Origin: Bacillota bacterium
GTDB taxonomy: Bacteria > Bacillota > Desulfotomaculia > Desulfotomaculales > VENG01
Assembly (NCBI GenBank): GCA_009711705.1
Contig: VENG01000007.1
Span: forward strand, 248,001 to 312,000
DNA length: 64,000 bases
Direction of reading: 5' to 3'
Both the position numbers and the translations under genes were made by a program. The notes beneath the pieces are model-generated. The model searched no databases and had not been told where the DNA came from. It worked only from the letters and a program-made list of their open reading frames with translations. Below, piece by piece: positions 35,665 through 44,830 of this stretch. Each line of letters begins with the position of its first letter. Positions within the stretch are counted from its first letter, which is position 1.

Positions 35665-36069
35665 ATGAGTAAGTGCTGTGACATCTTAGTCGTGGATGAT
35701 CAGCAAGGTGTTCGTAGGCTTCTGCAGGAAGTTTTAACCGAACAAGGCTACGAAGTGGTAACTGCTGCTAATGGCATCAAAGCCCTGGATTTGTTATCTC
35801 GCTTAAAACCCCGTGCAGTAATTTTGGATATGAAAATGCCCGGCCTTGACGGCCTTGAAACTCTAAAAAAGCTACGGGAGAGAAACAGTGAAATCCCGGT
35901 AATTATGATGACTGCTTATGGCGAGTTGGATACGGAAGAGAGATTTCAGCAGTACGGGGTGCGGCAATTCTTGGTCAAACCCTTTGATTTAAACGATGTA
36001 TGTTTTTTAATCAAGAAAGTTTTAGAGCCGGCAGAAAAGCCTGGCAATTTTCAAAATATTGGTCGCTAA
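35665..36069 (+). CDS. spo0F: Spo0F-like single-domain response regulator
   Basis: About 134 residues, a receiver domain only. Acidic pocket DD near residue 10, phospho-acceptor Asp in VILDMKMPGLDG (about 55), Thr in MMTAYGE and Lys in LVKPFD. A single-domain regulator before fba is the Bacillus spo0F location (spo0F-fba-tal), which supports a role in the sporulation phosphorelay. ATG 35665 with TTTGGGGG upstream; the earlier in-frame GTG lacks a ribosome site. Confidence 0.85.
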   Translation: MSKCCDILVVDDQQGVRRLLQEVLTEQGYEVVTAANGIKALDLLSRLKPRAVILDMKMPGLDGLETLKKLRERNSEIPVIMMTAYGELDTEERFQQYGVRQFLVKPFDLNDVCFLIKKVLEPAEKPGNFQNIGR

Positions 36070-36216
36070 ATTATTATTGTATAATGTCACTGGGAAAAGG
36101 GTTTTTATTATTACCGGCGAAACAGTATGTGTAAATGAGTAAAAAACTCAATGCCGTTGTAGCGAAAACAGTTGTTCAACAAGGCATTTAGGGCTGTTTT
36201 TGGAGGAGGATAGTGA

Positions 36217-36903
36217 ATGTTTTTAGTTACAGATACTTATTTGGCCATACGTTGCCCTGAATGTGGGAAATTGGAATATACAAAATTGTCCCGTTTTCAG
36301 CTTAATAGAAACCGAAGCTTTAATGTTGACTGCTCGTGTGGTGCTACAAAGTTAATTGTAAGCACCAGGAACAATAAGGATTATTGGGTGCAGGTACCCT
36401 GTGTGGTATGTGAGACTAAACACCTGCGAAAAATCACAGGCAAATTGCTTTGGTCAAAAGGTGAGGTTCAATACTTGCTCTGTCAGGAAACCGGCCTGGA
36501 ATTAGGTTATTTAGGGCCGGAAGAAAAAGTGAAGGACATGAGTAGCGAGTATGAAGACGAATTGCAGGTTTTAACCGGTGAATTTGGTGATGACGATTAT
36601 TTCCACAATTCAGAAGTAATGTATGAGGTATTAAATTGTTTGCATGATATAGCTGAAACCGACGCTCTTTATTGTCAGTGCGGAAATAGAAACGTAGAAG
36701 TGGACATTTTCCCTGATCGGCTGGAATTACACTGCCAGGAGTGTGATAGTGTAAATATTATTTATGCGGAAAACGACGAAGACCTGACGGTAATCAAAGG
36801 GGTAGAAAACATCGAATTGACCCAAAATGGGTTTGAGTGCCTGGATAGCCTGGCCAGCACCAGTAAAATTCATAAAAAACCCAAACGAAAGCGCAATAAA
36901 TAA
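36217..36903 (+). CDS. Uncharacterised multi-zinc-ribbon protein
   Basis: 228 residues. Several Cys pairs (CPEC near residue 14, CSC near 39, CVVC near 63, CQC near 152, CQEC near 173) suggest two or three zinc ribbons. The C-terminus is basic (KKPKRKRNK). No membrane segment. I do not recognise a named family; it lies between spo0F-like and fba. A leader dyad ATGCC...TTGT / ACAA...GGCAT precedes it (about 36150-36190). Nucleic-acid binding is possible from the zinc ribbons but unproven. Confidence 0.7.
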   Translation: MFLVTDTYLAIRCPECGKLEYTKLSRFQLNRNRSFNVDCSCGATKLIVSTRNNKDYWVQVPCVVCETKHLRKITGKLLWSKGEVQYLLCQETGLELGYLGPEEKVKDMSSEYEDELQVLTGEFGDDDYFHNSEVMYEVLNCLHDIAETDALYCQCGNRNVEVDIFPDRLELHCQECDSVNIIYAENDEDLTVIKGVENIELTQNGFECLDSLASTSKIHKKPKRKRNK

Positions 36904-36909
36904 TTGGAA

Positions 36910-36940
36910 ACACCCCCTCTGGGGGTGTATAATTATTTTT
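36910..36940 (+). terminator. Terminator before fba
   Basis: Stem ACACCCCC (36910-36917) / GGGGGTGT (36921-36928), loop TCT, tail ATAATTATTTTT. Confidence 0.65.
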
Positions 36941-37010
36941 GGCTGGGATTGCCAAATTAATATGACTTTAACAGGGCATATTAAGAAAAAGTGAAAGGAG
37001 GAAATAATTT

Positions 37011-37865
37011 TTGAGCTTTGTACCGTTAACAGATTTATTAAAGGAAGCTGTTCAAGGCAAATATGCAGTTGGAGCATTTAACTGTAACAATATGGAGATA
37101 GTGCAGGCTATCATCGGCGCTGCAGAGGCGGAAAAGGCACCGGTGATTGTACAGGCCAGTCAGGGTGCCATTAAATATGCAGGAATTAATTACATAGTGG
37201 GCCTGACCAGGCTGGCTGCCGAGTCCGCCAGCGTGCCGGTGGCTCTGCACCTGGATCACGGGACGAGCTTTGACCAGGTAATGCAGTGCATCCGGTCGGG
37301 ATTCAGCTCCGTTATGTTTGATGGCTCAAAGTTAACTGTGGAAGAGAATATAAACATTACTAACCAGGTTTTGGCTGCTGCCCGGCCGGTAGGGGTATCA
37401 GTAGAAGCGGAATTGGGTAAAATTGGTGGTACCGAAGATGATATTACCGTGGATGAAAGGGATGCCATGCTCACCGATCCGGATGAGGCCAAGTATTTTG
37501 TGAGCAAGACAGGGGTAGACGCTCTGGCTGTGGCCATCGGTACCGCGCACGGTAGATATAAAGGGGAACCTAAATTAGATTTTGCCAGGCTGACCAGCAT
37601 ACGTTCGCTGGTGGACACTCCCATAGTGCTGCACGGATCCTCAGGAGTCCCTGATGAGGCTATTAAAGAAGCCGTTACCCGTGGTGTAAGTAAGATAAAT
37701 ATAGATACCAATATCCGTGAGGCCTTTACCGGGAGTTGCCGGGAAGTAGTGGCTCAGAAGCCGGAAGAAATAGATCCCCGAAAAATCTTAGGGCCGGCCA
37801 GGGAAGCAGCCATGGATATAATCAGAGAAAAAATTAGATTGTTTGGGAGTTCAGGAAAAGCTTAA
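37011..37865 (+). CDS. fba: Fructose-1,6-bisphosphate aldolase, class II
   Basis: 284 residues, zinc-dependent aldolase. Zinc ligand motif HLDHG (about residue 81) and later histidines in GTAHGRYKG and LHGSSGVP. TTG start after AAAGGAGG. It forms a unit with the transaldolase gene 21 bases downstream. Glycolysis/gluconeogenesis role. Confidence 0.95.
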   Translation: MSFVPLTDLLKEAVQGKYAVGAFNCNNMEIVQAIIGAAEAEKAPVIVQASQGAIKYAGINYIVGLTRLAAESASVPVALHLDHGTSFDQVMQCIRSGFSSVMFDGSKLTVEENINITNQVLAAARPVGVSVEAELGKIGGTEDDITVDERDAMLTDPDEAKYFVSKTGVDALAVAIGTAHGRYKGEPKLDFARLTSIRSLVDTPIVLHGSSGVPDEAIKEAVTRGVSKINIDTNIREAFTGSCREVVAQKPEEIDPRKILGPAREAAMDIIREKIRLFGSSGKA

Positions 37866-37886
37866 GTGAGTTTCCGAAGGTGGTGA

Positions 37887-38537
37887 TTGACCATTAAGCT
37901 CTTTATTGATACTGCTAATGTGGAAGAGATTCGTGAGATTGATAAGTGGGGCGTTATCACCGGTGTAACTACTAATCCTTCTTTAATAGCAAAAGAGGGG
38001 CGAGACTTTAAAGAAGTTGTCAAGGAGATAACCTCCATTGTGGACGGGCCTATAAGTGCCGAAGTGGTAAGCATGGAGGCAGAGTCTATGGTCCGGGAAG
38101 CCCAAGAATTGGCTGCTATTCACTGCAACATTGTGATCAAGATCCCCATGACCGCCCAGGGGCTTGAAGCTACTAAAGAATGTGCCCGGAAAGGAATCAA
38201 GACCAATGTTACCCTGGTTTTTTCTGCTAACCAGGCCCTTTTGGCGGCTCTTGCCGGTGCTACGTATGTCAGCCCCTTTGTAGGTAGGCTGGATGATATA
38301 GGGCAAAACGGCATTGATCTGGTAAGTGAGATCGTGGAAATATTTGATGTGCACGGTTTAGAAACAGAAGTGATATCGGCAAGTATCAGACACCCGCAGC
38401 ATGTAATTTCCTCAGCCCTTGCCGGCGCACACATTGCAACTGTTCCATATAATGTATTAAACAAAATGCTAAAACATCCCCTGACAGACCTGGGGATAGA
38501 AAAGTTCCTGTCAGATTGGGAGAAAGTCCCCAAGTAG
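37887..38537 (+). CDS. tal: Transaldolase (TalC/MipB-like)
   Basis: 216 residues, the short transaldolase/fructose-6-phosphate aldolase subfamily. Schiff-base Lys in IVIKIPMT (about residue 85); [10 protein letters not shown] at the start and [10 protein letters not shown] early are diagnostic. TTG start. It works in sugar interconversion together with fba; whether it acts as transaldolase or fructose-6-phosphate aldolase cannot be read from sequence. Confidence 0.92.
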   Translation: MTIKLFIDTANVEEIREIDKWGVITGVTTNPSLIAKEGRDFKEVVKEITSIVDGPISAEVVSMEAESMVREAQELAAIHCNIVIKIPMTAQGLEATKECARKGIKTNVTLVFSANQALLAALAGATYVSPFVGRLDDIGQNGIDLVSEIVEIFDVHGLETEVISASIRHPQHVISSALAGAHIATVPYNVLNKMLKHPLTDLGIEKFLSDWEKVPK

Positions 38538-38712
38538 TCCGAAAATAAAACATCTTGGGTCGTACTTTAGGGCCAACCAACTTTTGACAGGATTTACAGG
38601 ATTAACAGGATAAGCAATGAAGTTTATCCTGTTAATCCTGTAAATCCTGTCAGAAAACGACCCCAAAGGAATACCCCAAATGTTTTCCAAAAAGGAATAC
38701 CTAAGATGTTTT
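38538..38712. repeat. Long dispersed repeat enclosing a perfect palindrome
   Basis: 38538-38712 matches the reverse complement of two blocks at about 42650-42740 and 42890-42990 (shared words AAGATGTTTT, GGGTCGTACTTT, GGCCAACCAAC, CCCCAAATGTTTTCC). At this site only a 66-base palindrome lies in the middle; at 42.7 kb about 150 bases of extra sequence lie there. It follows the tal stop directly. Confidence 0.7.
38586..38651. repeat. Perfect 28-base palindrome, minimal repeat form
   Basis: Left arm 38586-38613 (GACAGGATTTACAGG..., ending GGATAA) and right arm 38624-38651 are exact inverted complements, loop GCAATGAAGT. It holds three GG-AT units per arm, so it is just the two terminal repeats of the GACAGG family fused with almost no interior. 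Confidence 0.85.
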
Positions 38713-38778
38713 TATATCAAATAAAACCCCGAAGTTCTAACTTCCAACCTATGAATTTCATATCCTCATTTTGGTGTC

Positions 38779-38807
38779 TTGACTGTTTGTCTGCCGAAGG
38801 ATATACT
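38779..38807 (+). promoter_or_regulatory. Promoter of the DUF2062 gene
   Basis: TTGACT (38779-38784), 17-base spacer, TATACT (38802-38807), 62 bases before the gene start. Confidence 0.65.
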
Positions 38808-38868
38808 TTACAAAAAAATGTATGTAATTGTAAGCTTTGTTTGGTAAGATTTAAGGAGATGAAAGTGT

Positions 38869-39327
38869 TTGCGCATTGTTGGGCGCTTCAAAGGTTATTA
38901 CAACCGTGTTCTGGATTTGCCGGATGCGCCCGTGAAAGTTGCCTGGGGAGCGGCCCTGGGCACAGCATTGGATTTTTTTCCTATACCCATCGTTAGCATT
39001 CCGGTTGCCTACCTATTGGCCCGCCTTATTGGAGTCAACGGATTAGCTGCTGCCCTGGCGGCCGCATTCTTTAAATGGGCGGTTCCTTTCTTTTACTTTT
39101 TCAATTTTGCAATGGGACAAATTTTTATCGGGGATAGCTCTAAGACCGCAGCCGTATTCAGCGGCTCTGTCCGGGAGAATTTCTTTGATACCTTAAGTGC
39201 CCTAGGTTACCCGTTTTTATTAGGGGCATCTTTGAACAGCCTGCTTGCAGGCGTAACAGTTTATTTTCTAGTAAAACGTCTTTTACTTTTCCGCCAAAAA
39301 AGGCGTGATATAAAGCCGGAAGTTTAA
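38869..39327 (+). CDS. DUF2062 membrane protein
   Basis: 152 residues with three to four hydrophobic segments and the family's opening pattern YNRVLDLPDAPVKVAWGAALGTALDFFPIP. Function unknown. TTG start with AAGGAG ten bases upstream and a clear promoter. The tail is basic (KRLLLFRQKRRDIK). It precedes the rho leader in the same direction. Confidence 0.85.
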   Translation: MRIVGRFKGYYNRVLDLPDAPVKVAWGAALGTALDFFPIPIVSIPVAYLLARLIGVNGLAAALAAAFFKWAVPFFYFFNFAMGQIFIGDSSKTAAVFSGSVRENFFDTLSALGYPFLLGASLNSLLAGVTVYFLVKRLLLFRQKRRDIKPEV

Positions 39328-39354
39328 AAGACATAGGGGTTGAATAACCGGATA

Positions 39355-39444
39355 ATGACCTTGAGTATTAACAATTTAAAACAACTGGAGCAGTGGCCTG
39401 CTGTTAAGGAAACAATGCAAAAGAATCTTGAAAGAAAGGGGTGA
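39355..39444 (+). CDS. Possible 29-residue peptide before rho
   Basis: ATG 39355 to TGA 39444: MTLSINNLKQLEQWPAVKET then a helical basic end. Hydrophilic, amphipathic-helix-like. There is AGGGGTTG 13 or more bases upstream, which is a weak spacing. It ends inside the first hairpin of the rho leader. Could be a leader peptide or chance. Confidence 0.3.
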   Translation: MTLSINNLKQLEQWPAVKETMQKNLERKG

Positions 39445-39565
39445 ACAGCCTGGTTGACTGGCATGTTCACCGGAAAGAACTGTTAGGTATAGGGTAACCT
39501 GATAGATGAGAATCTATAGCCCAGCAGTTGAATCCCGTGACACTGCCGCCCGTTTGTCGGATGGG
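39434..39565 (+). ncRNA. Structured leader of rho (unassigned RNA)
   Basis: Hairpin GGTGAACA (39440-39447) / TGTTCACC (39464-39471) with an inner GCC/GGC pair, then a three-way-junction-like fold. Its closing stem is AACTG (39478-39482) / CAGTT (39525-39529), arm one is TTAGGT / ACCTGA (39483-39502), and arm two is ATAGAT-GAGA-ATCTAT (39502-39517). A third element CGCCC / GGGTG leads into the rho GTG. No known riboswitch consensus was recognised. Confidence 0.5.
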
Positions 39566-40908
39566 TGAAAAACTTATTAGAATCTGTTATTGATAGATTT
39601 CGATTGGTTTTAAAACCAGGGTTGCCATTGAACTATTCGGAATTAGAAGGTAAAACTATAGCCGAGCTTTATAAAACTGCCAAAAAAATGAACCTTACAG
39701 GTTATTCCCGCTTAAGAAAGCAGGAACTTATATTTGAGCTAATGAAGGCTCAGACAGAGAGTAATGGGTTGGTCTTTGCCAAAGGAGTTCTGGAAATACT
39801 GCCCGACGGTTTTGGTTTTTTGCGCCCGTTTCAATACGTACCCAGCCATGATGATATTTATGTGTCCTCCTCACAAATACGCCGTTTTGATCTGCGCACC
39901 GGTGACTTGGTTGCCGGCCAGGTTCGCGGCCCAAAGGAAAATGAAAGGTATTTTGCCCTTTTAAGAGTGGAACAAGTGAACGGGGAAGACCCGGACATAG
40001 CGGCGGAACGCCTGCATTTTGAAGGACTTACCCCCCTTTACCCACAGGAACGTATTAACCTCGAAGTTTCTCCTGATCATACTGCCACAAGGATTATAGA
40101 CCTTCTAGCGCCACTTGGTAAGGGCCAGAGGGGTTTGATTGTAGCCCCGCCCAAGGCCGGCAAAACCATGCTACTAAAAGAAATTGCCAATAGTATTACT
40201 AAAAACCATCCCGAGATGGACCTGATAGTATTGCTGATAGATGAGCGTCCGGAGGAAGTTACTGATATTGAACGCTCTGTTCAGGGTGAAGTAGTAAGTT
40301 CCACCTTTGATGAGCCACCGGAAAACCATGTAAAAGTAACGGAAATGGTTCTGGAAAAGGCAAAGCGGCTGGTTGAACACCAGCGCGACGTGGTTATCCT
40401 TATGGACAGCATCACGCGCCTGGCCAGAGCGCATAACCTTGTGGTGCCGCCCAGCGGGCGCACTCTAAGCGGCGGGGTGGACCCGGCCAGTCTGCACAAG
40501 CCTAAAAGGTTTTTCGGTGCCGCCCGTAATATAGAAGAAGGCGGCAGCCTGACTATCCTGGCCACTGCTCTGGTGGAAACCGGTAGCCGTATGGATGATG
40601 TTATCTTCGAAGAGTTTAAGGGAACAGGTAATATGGAGCTTATTTTGGATCGCAAACTGTCCGAAAGGCGTATTTTCCCGGCCATCGACGTGGTACGCTC
40701 CGGTACACGTAAAGAAGAGATGTTGTTAAACAAAAATGAATTGGAAATGGTATGGTATTTCCGCAAGGCCGTTGCCGGTATGTCAGCCATTGAGGCCATA
40801 GAGATGCTGAGTAAGCATATACGCAAGACTAAAAGCAACAGTGAATTGATTAAAGCCTTCCGGATTCACAACAAATCTTCCGTACCCTTCTCCGCGGTGC
40901 ATTCGTAA
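39565..40908 (+). CDS. rho: Transcription termination factor Rho
   Basis: 447 residues. N-terminal Rho_N domain after a short extension, RNA-binding cold-shock-like part ([15 protein letters not shown]), Walker [12 protein letters not shown] (about residue 195), Walker B VILLMDS-type segment, and Q-loop/R-loop region with [22 protein letters not shown] complete hexameric RNA helicase. GTG start in the leader's last stem (CGCCC/GGGTG), so the leader fold could hide the start. Confidence 0.95.
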   Translation: MKNLLESVIDRFRLVLKPGLPLNYSELEGKTIAELYKTAKKMNLTGYSRLRKQELIFELMKAQTESNGLVFAKGVLEILPDGFGFLRPFQYVPSHDDIYVSSSQIRRFDLRTGDLVAGQVRGPKENERYFALLRVEQVNGEDPDIAAERLHFEGLTPLYPQERINLEVSPDHTATRIIDLLAPLGKGQRGLIVAPPKAGKTMLLKEIANSITKNHPEMDLIVLLIDERPEEVTDIERSVQGEVVSSTFDEPPENHVKVTEMVLEKAKRLVEHQRDVVILMDSITRLARAHNLVVPPSGRTLSGGVDPASLHKPKRFFGAARNIEEGGSLTILATALVETGSRMDDVIFEEFKGTGNMELILDRKLSERRIFPAIDVVRSGTRKEEMLLNKNELEMVWYFRKAVAGMSAIEAIEMLSKHIRKTKSNSELIKAFRIHNKSSVPFSAVHS

Positions 40909-40935
40909 AAAAAGGCAGGTTAAGAAACAACCATG

Positions 40936-40961
40936 GGCCAGGGATAAACCCTGGCCTTTTT
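40936..40961 (+). terminator. Terminator after rho
   Basis: Stem GGCCAGGG (40936-40943) / CCCTGGCC (40949-40956), tail TTTTTG. Confidence 0.9.
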
Positions 40962-41071
40962 GCGTCCCCATGTATAAATTGCCCAACAAGTGGCAATAAT
41001 GGTAGTGACACCCTGCCCTGCCTTTGTCTGATCACATTGGCACAGCATTATGGAAGTGAGGTTTGAGAAAA

Positions 41072-41965
41072 ATGAGGAAATCAATGAAATATAATAAGCT
41101 AATGAAAAACACTTTTGCTATAGGTATATCACTGGCTGTTCTTTCCACTGCAGCGCCTGCCGGAGCCCGGTGGGACGAACTTATTAATCCACAAACTCCT
41201 TATGCGGGGCCTGTTGTGCAGGAGCAAGAAGTAGTTGCATCTTCTCCCCAGGGGATCTACCGGGTTGAACGGGGAGAGACGCTGTCATCTATAGCTCATA
41301 AGCTGGGCTTTTCAACTGGCCGCCTGGCGGCTATGAACAGTATTTCTAATGAAAATCGCATATTTGAGGGACAAATATTACGTTTGCCGTCAAGCATAGT
41401 AAAGCACCGCGTGGTAGCAGGAGAAACCCTCTCCGGCATTGCGTCTGAATACGGCGTGGGTATGGCTTTAATAGCCAGCTGCAACAATATTAAAGATTAT
41501 GATACCGTTACAGTGGGAACACGGCTCTCCATTCCGGCCTCGGAAAAGCAGTCCGCCCGCTCTACAGTAGATAGGAGCATCATGGCGGGGCAGCTGCCCT
41601 GGCCGGTGACCGGCTGGGTAAGCTCTCCTTTCGGTTTCCGAGACGGGCGCATGCATGAAGGCGTGGACATTGCGGCTGACAGTGGTGATCCTATTAAAGC
41701 GGTGAGTGGCGGCCGTGTGATCTTTGCCGGCACTCAGGATGGATATGGCTTTACCGTAATTATTGATCACGGTGACGGCATAAGTACCCTTTACGGCCAC
41801 TGTTCAAAGCTTCTGGTTAAGAACGGAGACAGGGTTGCATCGGGACAGTTGATCGCCAAGGTTGGCAGCACCGGCCGCTCCAGCGGCCCGCACCTGCACC
41901 TAGAGGTCAGGGTAAATGGGGTTCCTTATGACCCCTTGCAATGCCTGCAAAGGACGTACGCCTAA
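41072..41965 (+). CDS. LysM/M23 peptidoglycan endopeptidase
   Basis: About 297 residues. Signal peptide (FAIGISLAVLSTAAPAGA), two LysM repeats (about residues 62-105 and 110-153: YRVERGETLSSIAHKLG, HRVVAGETLSGIASEYG), then an M23 domain with zinc ligands in HEGVDIA (His about 195) and HLHLEV (about 274-276). Secreted cell-wall hydrolase, likely acting in division or sporulation. ATG 41072 is preferred to TTG 41063, which lies two bases from the ribosome site. Confidence 0.9.
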   Translation: MRKSMKYNKLMKNTFAIGISLAVLSTAAPAGARWDELINPQTPYAGPVVQEQEVVASSPQGIYRVERGETLSSIAHKLGFSTGRLAAMNSISNENRIFEGQILRLPSSIVKHRVVAGETLSGIASEYGVGMALIASCNNIKDYDTVTVGTRLSIPASEKQSARSTVDRSIMAGQLPWPVTGWVSSPFGFRDGRMHEGVDIAADSGDPIKAVSGGRVIFAGTQDGYGFTVIIDHGDGISTLYGHCSKLLVKNGDRVASGQLIAKVGSTGRSSGPHLHLEVRVNGVPYDPLQCLQRTYA

Positions 41966-41975
41966 CGAAAAAAAG

Positions 41976-42021
41976 GGGCCAGGCTACTTTTCCAATTCAA
42001 ATAAGTAGCCTGGCCCTTTTT
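41976..42021 (+). terminator. Terminator after the M23 peptidase gene
   Basis: 14-base stem GGGCCAGGCTACTT (41976-41989) / AAGTAGCCTGGCCC (42003-42016), tail TTTTT. Confidence 0.9.
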
Positions 42022-42119
42022 GTGTATTTCTTTTGGGTCTTTTTTATTTTGACGGGATCAATGGGATAAGCGGGATAAAAGGCTTTGCATGTGGGGCTTT
42101 GAGGCAAACAATTTTTTTA

Positions 42120-42287
42120 GACAGGATTAACAGGATCAACAGGATTTTTTAAAAAATAAAAACTCAATCGAAAGTCTTTATCATCTAAACAGAGCTTTGG
42201 ACAAATCCAAAGTTCTAAAGCAAACAATTTAAAAATGCTTTTAAAGACCCAAAAGCAATGACCCCAAAGCATCCTGCAAATCCTGTC
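42120..42287 (+). mobile_element. MITE-like unit, copy 3
   Basis: 168 bases, left GACAGGATTAACAGGATC, right ATCCTGCAAATCCTGTC. The right terminus has one repeat step fewer than copies 1, 2 and 4. The core is about as in 13347-13523. The flanks AACAATTTTTTTA and AAAGAAAAAAAGACCC match copies 1 and 2. Confidence 0.6.
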
Positions 42288-43039
42288 AAAGAAAAAAAGA
42301 CCCATAAGCCAAGACCCAAACAATACTTTTAAGCAAGGAAGCAAGAGGACTCGTCCAAGACTGCTGAAAAAGTCTAGATTCGTGTCATTCAAAATGAAAC
42401 GAAGTGAAATGAAGAATCTTAAAAGCCGCACAAATAATCAGATTCTTTGCTGCACTCAGAATGACAATCTTGGCTCTTTGCTATATTTTTTAACTTTTTC
42501 ACTGGTCTCGTATTTCTTTTGGTTCTTTTTTATTTTGACGGGATCAATGGGATAAGCGGGATAAAAGGCTTTGCATGTGGGGCTTTGAGGCAAACATTTT
42601 TTTTACGAAAATACCCGGGATATATAGGATTTTTGCATGCGTTCTTACGGTTCTTTGATATAAGAGCATCTTAGGTATTCCTTTTGGGAAAACATTTGGG
42701 GTATTCCTTTAGGGTCGTTTTCTGACAGGATTAACAGGATTTGCAGGATTGTTTTGAGCAGGATCATTACTTAAGAGCGTAGATACATCATGGTTCTAAA
42801 AGAGCATTATTAATTGAAAAACAATGAAAAAACAATGATTTATATTTATGAGATTGAATCGAAATGAAAGTATTTATTAATAATTCCATTGCCAGATAAA
42901 CTTCATTGCTTATCCTGTTAATCCTATAAATCCTGTAAATCCTTTCAAAAGTTGGTTGGCCCCAAAGTACGACCCAAGATGTTTTATTTTCGGAAATATA
43001 TTTTCATTCTAGTTTGTGTATATGGTTCATGTGAGTTTA

Positions 43040-43206
43040 GACAGGATCAACAGGATTTTTTAAAAAATAAAAACTCAATCGAAAGTCTTTATCATCTAAA
43101 CAGAGCTTTGGACAAATCCAAAGTTCTAAAGCAAACAATTTAAAAATGCTTTTAAAGACCCAAAAGCAATGACCCCAAAGTATCCTGCAAATCCTGTAAT
43201 CCTGTC
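43040..43206 (+). mobile_element. MITE-like unit, copy 4
   Basis: 167 bases, left GACAGGATCAACAGGATT, right ATCCTGTAATCCTGTC. The core is almost the same as copy 3, but the left flank is TTCATGTGAGTTTA, the sequence that in other places forms the far end of the composite module. The left flank is therefore different from copies 1 to 3 while the right flank is the same. Confidence 0.6.
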
Positions 43207-43454
43207 AAAGAAAAAAAGACCCATAAGCCAAGACCCAAACAATACTTTTAAACAAGGAAACAAGAGGACCCGTCCGGGACTGCTGAAAAAGTCCAGATTC
43301 GTGTCATTCTAAATGAAACGAAGTGAAATGAAGAATCTTAAAAGCCGCATAAATACTTAGATTCTTCGCTGCACTCAGAATGACAATCTTGGCTCCTTGC
43401 TATATTTTTCAACTTTTTCACCGGTCTCGCCCTTTTGGGGGCCCTTTTTCTTTC

Positions 43455-43483
43455 TTGTCACTGTAAAAGCCCTGTGATATAAT
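43455..43483 (+). promoter_or_regulatory. rpmE promoter
   Basis: TTGTCA (43455-43460), 17-base spacer, TATAAT (43478-43483) with TGA extended -10. The leader of about 155 bases that follows contains tandem repeats. Confidence 0.8.
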
Positions 43484-43521
43484 AATTTAGTGTGCTTAAG
43501 CTTGACACCTGTGTAAATTAG

Positions 43522-43615
43522 AATCGGGAAAGAATCGGGAAAGAATCGGGGACATTCCCCGAAGGGGTGTGTCCCCTTTCCTTATGAGGGGTGTGTCCCC
43601 TTTCATTATTATAAT
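43522..43615 (+). repeat. Tandem repeats in the rpmE leader
   Basis: Three copies of an 11-base unit (AGAATCGGGAA-type) at about 43522-43555, then two copies of a GGGGTGTGTCCCCTTTC unit (43563-43610). Each of the latter folds as GGGG / CCCC around TGTGT. The GGGG/CCCC hairpins precede the L31 ribosome site. Confidence 0.65.
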
Positions 43616-43644
43616 TTAAACACCATAAGAAAGAGGTGAGTCCA

Positions 43645-43848
43645 GTGAAAGAAAAAATCCATCCTAAGTACAATGAGGCTACGGTTACTTGTGTTTGTGG
43701 CAATAGTTTTACAACCGGTTCCACGAAAAAGGAAATTAAGGTAGAGATTTGCTCCAATTGCCACCCTTTTTATACCGGTTCCCAACGTACTATTGAAACC
43801 GGGGGACGTGCAGAAAAATTCCGTAAGAAATACGGCCTGAACAAGTAG
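43645..43848 (+). CDS. rpmE: Ribosomal protein L31 (zinc type)
   Basis: 67 residues, with zinc-binding CVCGNSF and [10 protein letters not shown] motifs, i.e. the C+ zinc form of bL31. GTG 43645 follows AAGAGGTGAG; the in-frame GTG-led longer frame from 43636 overlaps that ribosome site. It precedes yqhQ-prfA-prmC as in many Clostridia. Confidence 0.96.
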   Translation: MKEKIHPKYNEATVTCVCGNSFTTGSTKKEIKVEICSNCHPFYTGSQRTIETGGRAEKFRKKYGLNK

Positions 43849-43942
43849 TTATAATAAGCCGAGTACTAATAAAACAAGTACTGATAAACAATGTGGCAGG
43901 GCGGTGCGCTCTGCTATTTGTTTCTGGAAAAGGGGATGAGCT

Positions 43943-44830
43943 ATGAACCCTAAATTTTCTTACGGCGGTCAAGCAGTTATTGAAGGTGTAATGATGCGGG
44001 GTCCTGCTACCCGGGCAGTTGCTGTCCGGCGCCCGGACTCCAGTATTGTCATAGATGAACAGCCTGTGAAATCCATTACCAACCGTTATAAAATTTTGAA
44101 ATGGCCCCTTTTGCGCGGAGTGATAGTTTTAGTCGAATCTTTGATCATGGGTATGCAGGCCCTTTCCTACTCCGCTAACCAGGCCATGGAAGAGGAAGAA
44201 GAAGATCTAACTTCCAGGGATATTATTATCACCATGATCATTGCCTTTTCACTGGCTATTTTTCTTTTTGTGGTTATACCCACCGGGGCGACTCATTATT
44301 TGACCCGCTGGGTCTCTGGAAGTGTGGCCCAAAACGTGGTGGAAGGTTTTATCCGTATAGGTGTATTTCTGATATACGTAGTTTCCATCTCTTTTATGGC
44401 AGATATCAGGCGGGTTTTTCAATACCACGGTGCGGAGCACAGGGTAATTAATGCCTATGAGGCAGGGGAAGAATTAAGCGTGGAAAATGTACAGCGTTAT
44501 AGCAGTTTTCATCCACGCTGTGGAACAAGTTTTTTACTGATTGTAATGGTGGTAAGTATCCTGGTGTTCTCGCTCCTGGGTGAGCAGGTGTTATGGTGGC
44601 GAATTCTGTCAAGAATATTACTGTTGCCGGTTGTTGCAGGTTTATCTTATGAGCTATTAAAATTGTCTGCCAAATATGAGGGCTCAATGCTTTTTAAGGC
44701 TATTATAGCACCGGGTAAGTGGCTGCAAGGGCTTACTACCCGTGAACCTGACAACAGCCAGGTGGAAGTTGCCATTTCCGCCCTGGGAGCTGTTTTGAAA
44801 GATAACAGAGGTGAAGTAAATGTTCGATAA
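43943..44830 (+). CDS. yqhQ: DUF1385 membrane protein (YqhQ-like)
   Basis: 295 residues; the start [16 protein letters not shown] is diagnostic of DUF1385, with hydrophobic segments at about 100-120, 140-155 and 195-235, and the segment [13 protein letters not shown]. Possible metal-dependent enzyme, function unknown. Overlaps prfA by 11 bases, so translation is coupled. Confidence 0.9.
   Translation: MNPKFSYGGQAVIEGVMMRGPATRAVAVRRPDSSIVIDEQPVKSITNRYKILKWPLLRGVIVLVESLIMGMQALSYSANQAMEEEEEDLTSRDIIITMIIAFSLAIFLFVVIPTGATHYLTRWVSGSVAQNVVEGFIRIGVFLIYVVSISFMADIRRVFQYHGAEHRVINAYEAGEELSVENVQRYSSFHPRCGTSFLLIVMVVSILVFSLLGEQVLWWRILSRILLLPVVAGLSYELLKLSAKYEGSMLFKAIIAPGKWLQGLTTREPDNSQVEVAISALGAVLKDNRGEVNVR

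Larger units (their letters stand above)
42022..43430. repeat. 1.4-kb repeat block between the M23 gene and rpmE
   Basis: Composite modules in order: a GACGGGATCAATGGGATAAGC module (42052) joined to a MITE-like unit (42120-42287); a segment with the words TGCACTCAGAATGACA and ACCCATAAGCCAAGACCC; a direct repeat of the first about 85 bases at about 42506-42600; the long dispersed repeat inverted relative to 38.6 kb (42650-42990); and another MITE-like unit (43040-43206) with its 3' flank (to about 43420). Frames up to 104 codons here are repeat read-through. Confidence 0.75.

Noticed and set aside
38706..38996. Open frame of 96 codons before the DUF2062 gene
   Set aside because: It overlaps the promoter and start of the DUF2062 gene in another frame; its composition is not protein-like.
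42117..42431. Minus-strand frame of 104 codons
   Set aside because: Read-through of a MITE-like unit and its flank; other copies of the unit do not keep the frame.
42952..43143. Frame of 63 codons
   Set aside because: Made of the dispersed repeat and MITE-like unit; related copies are closed by stops.
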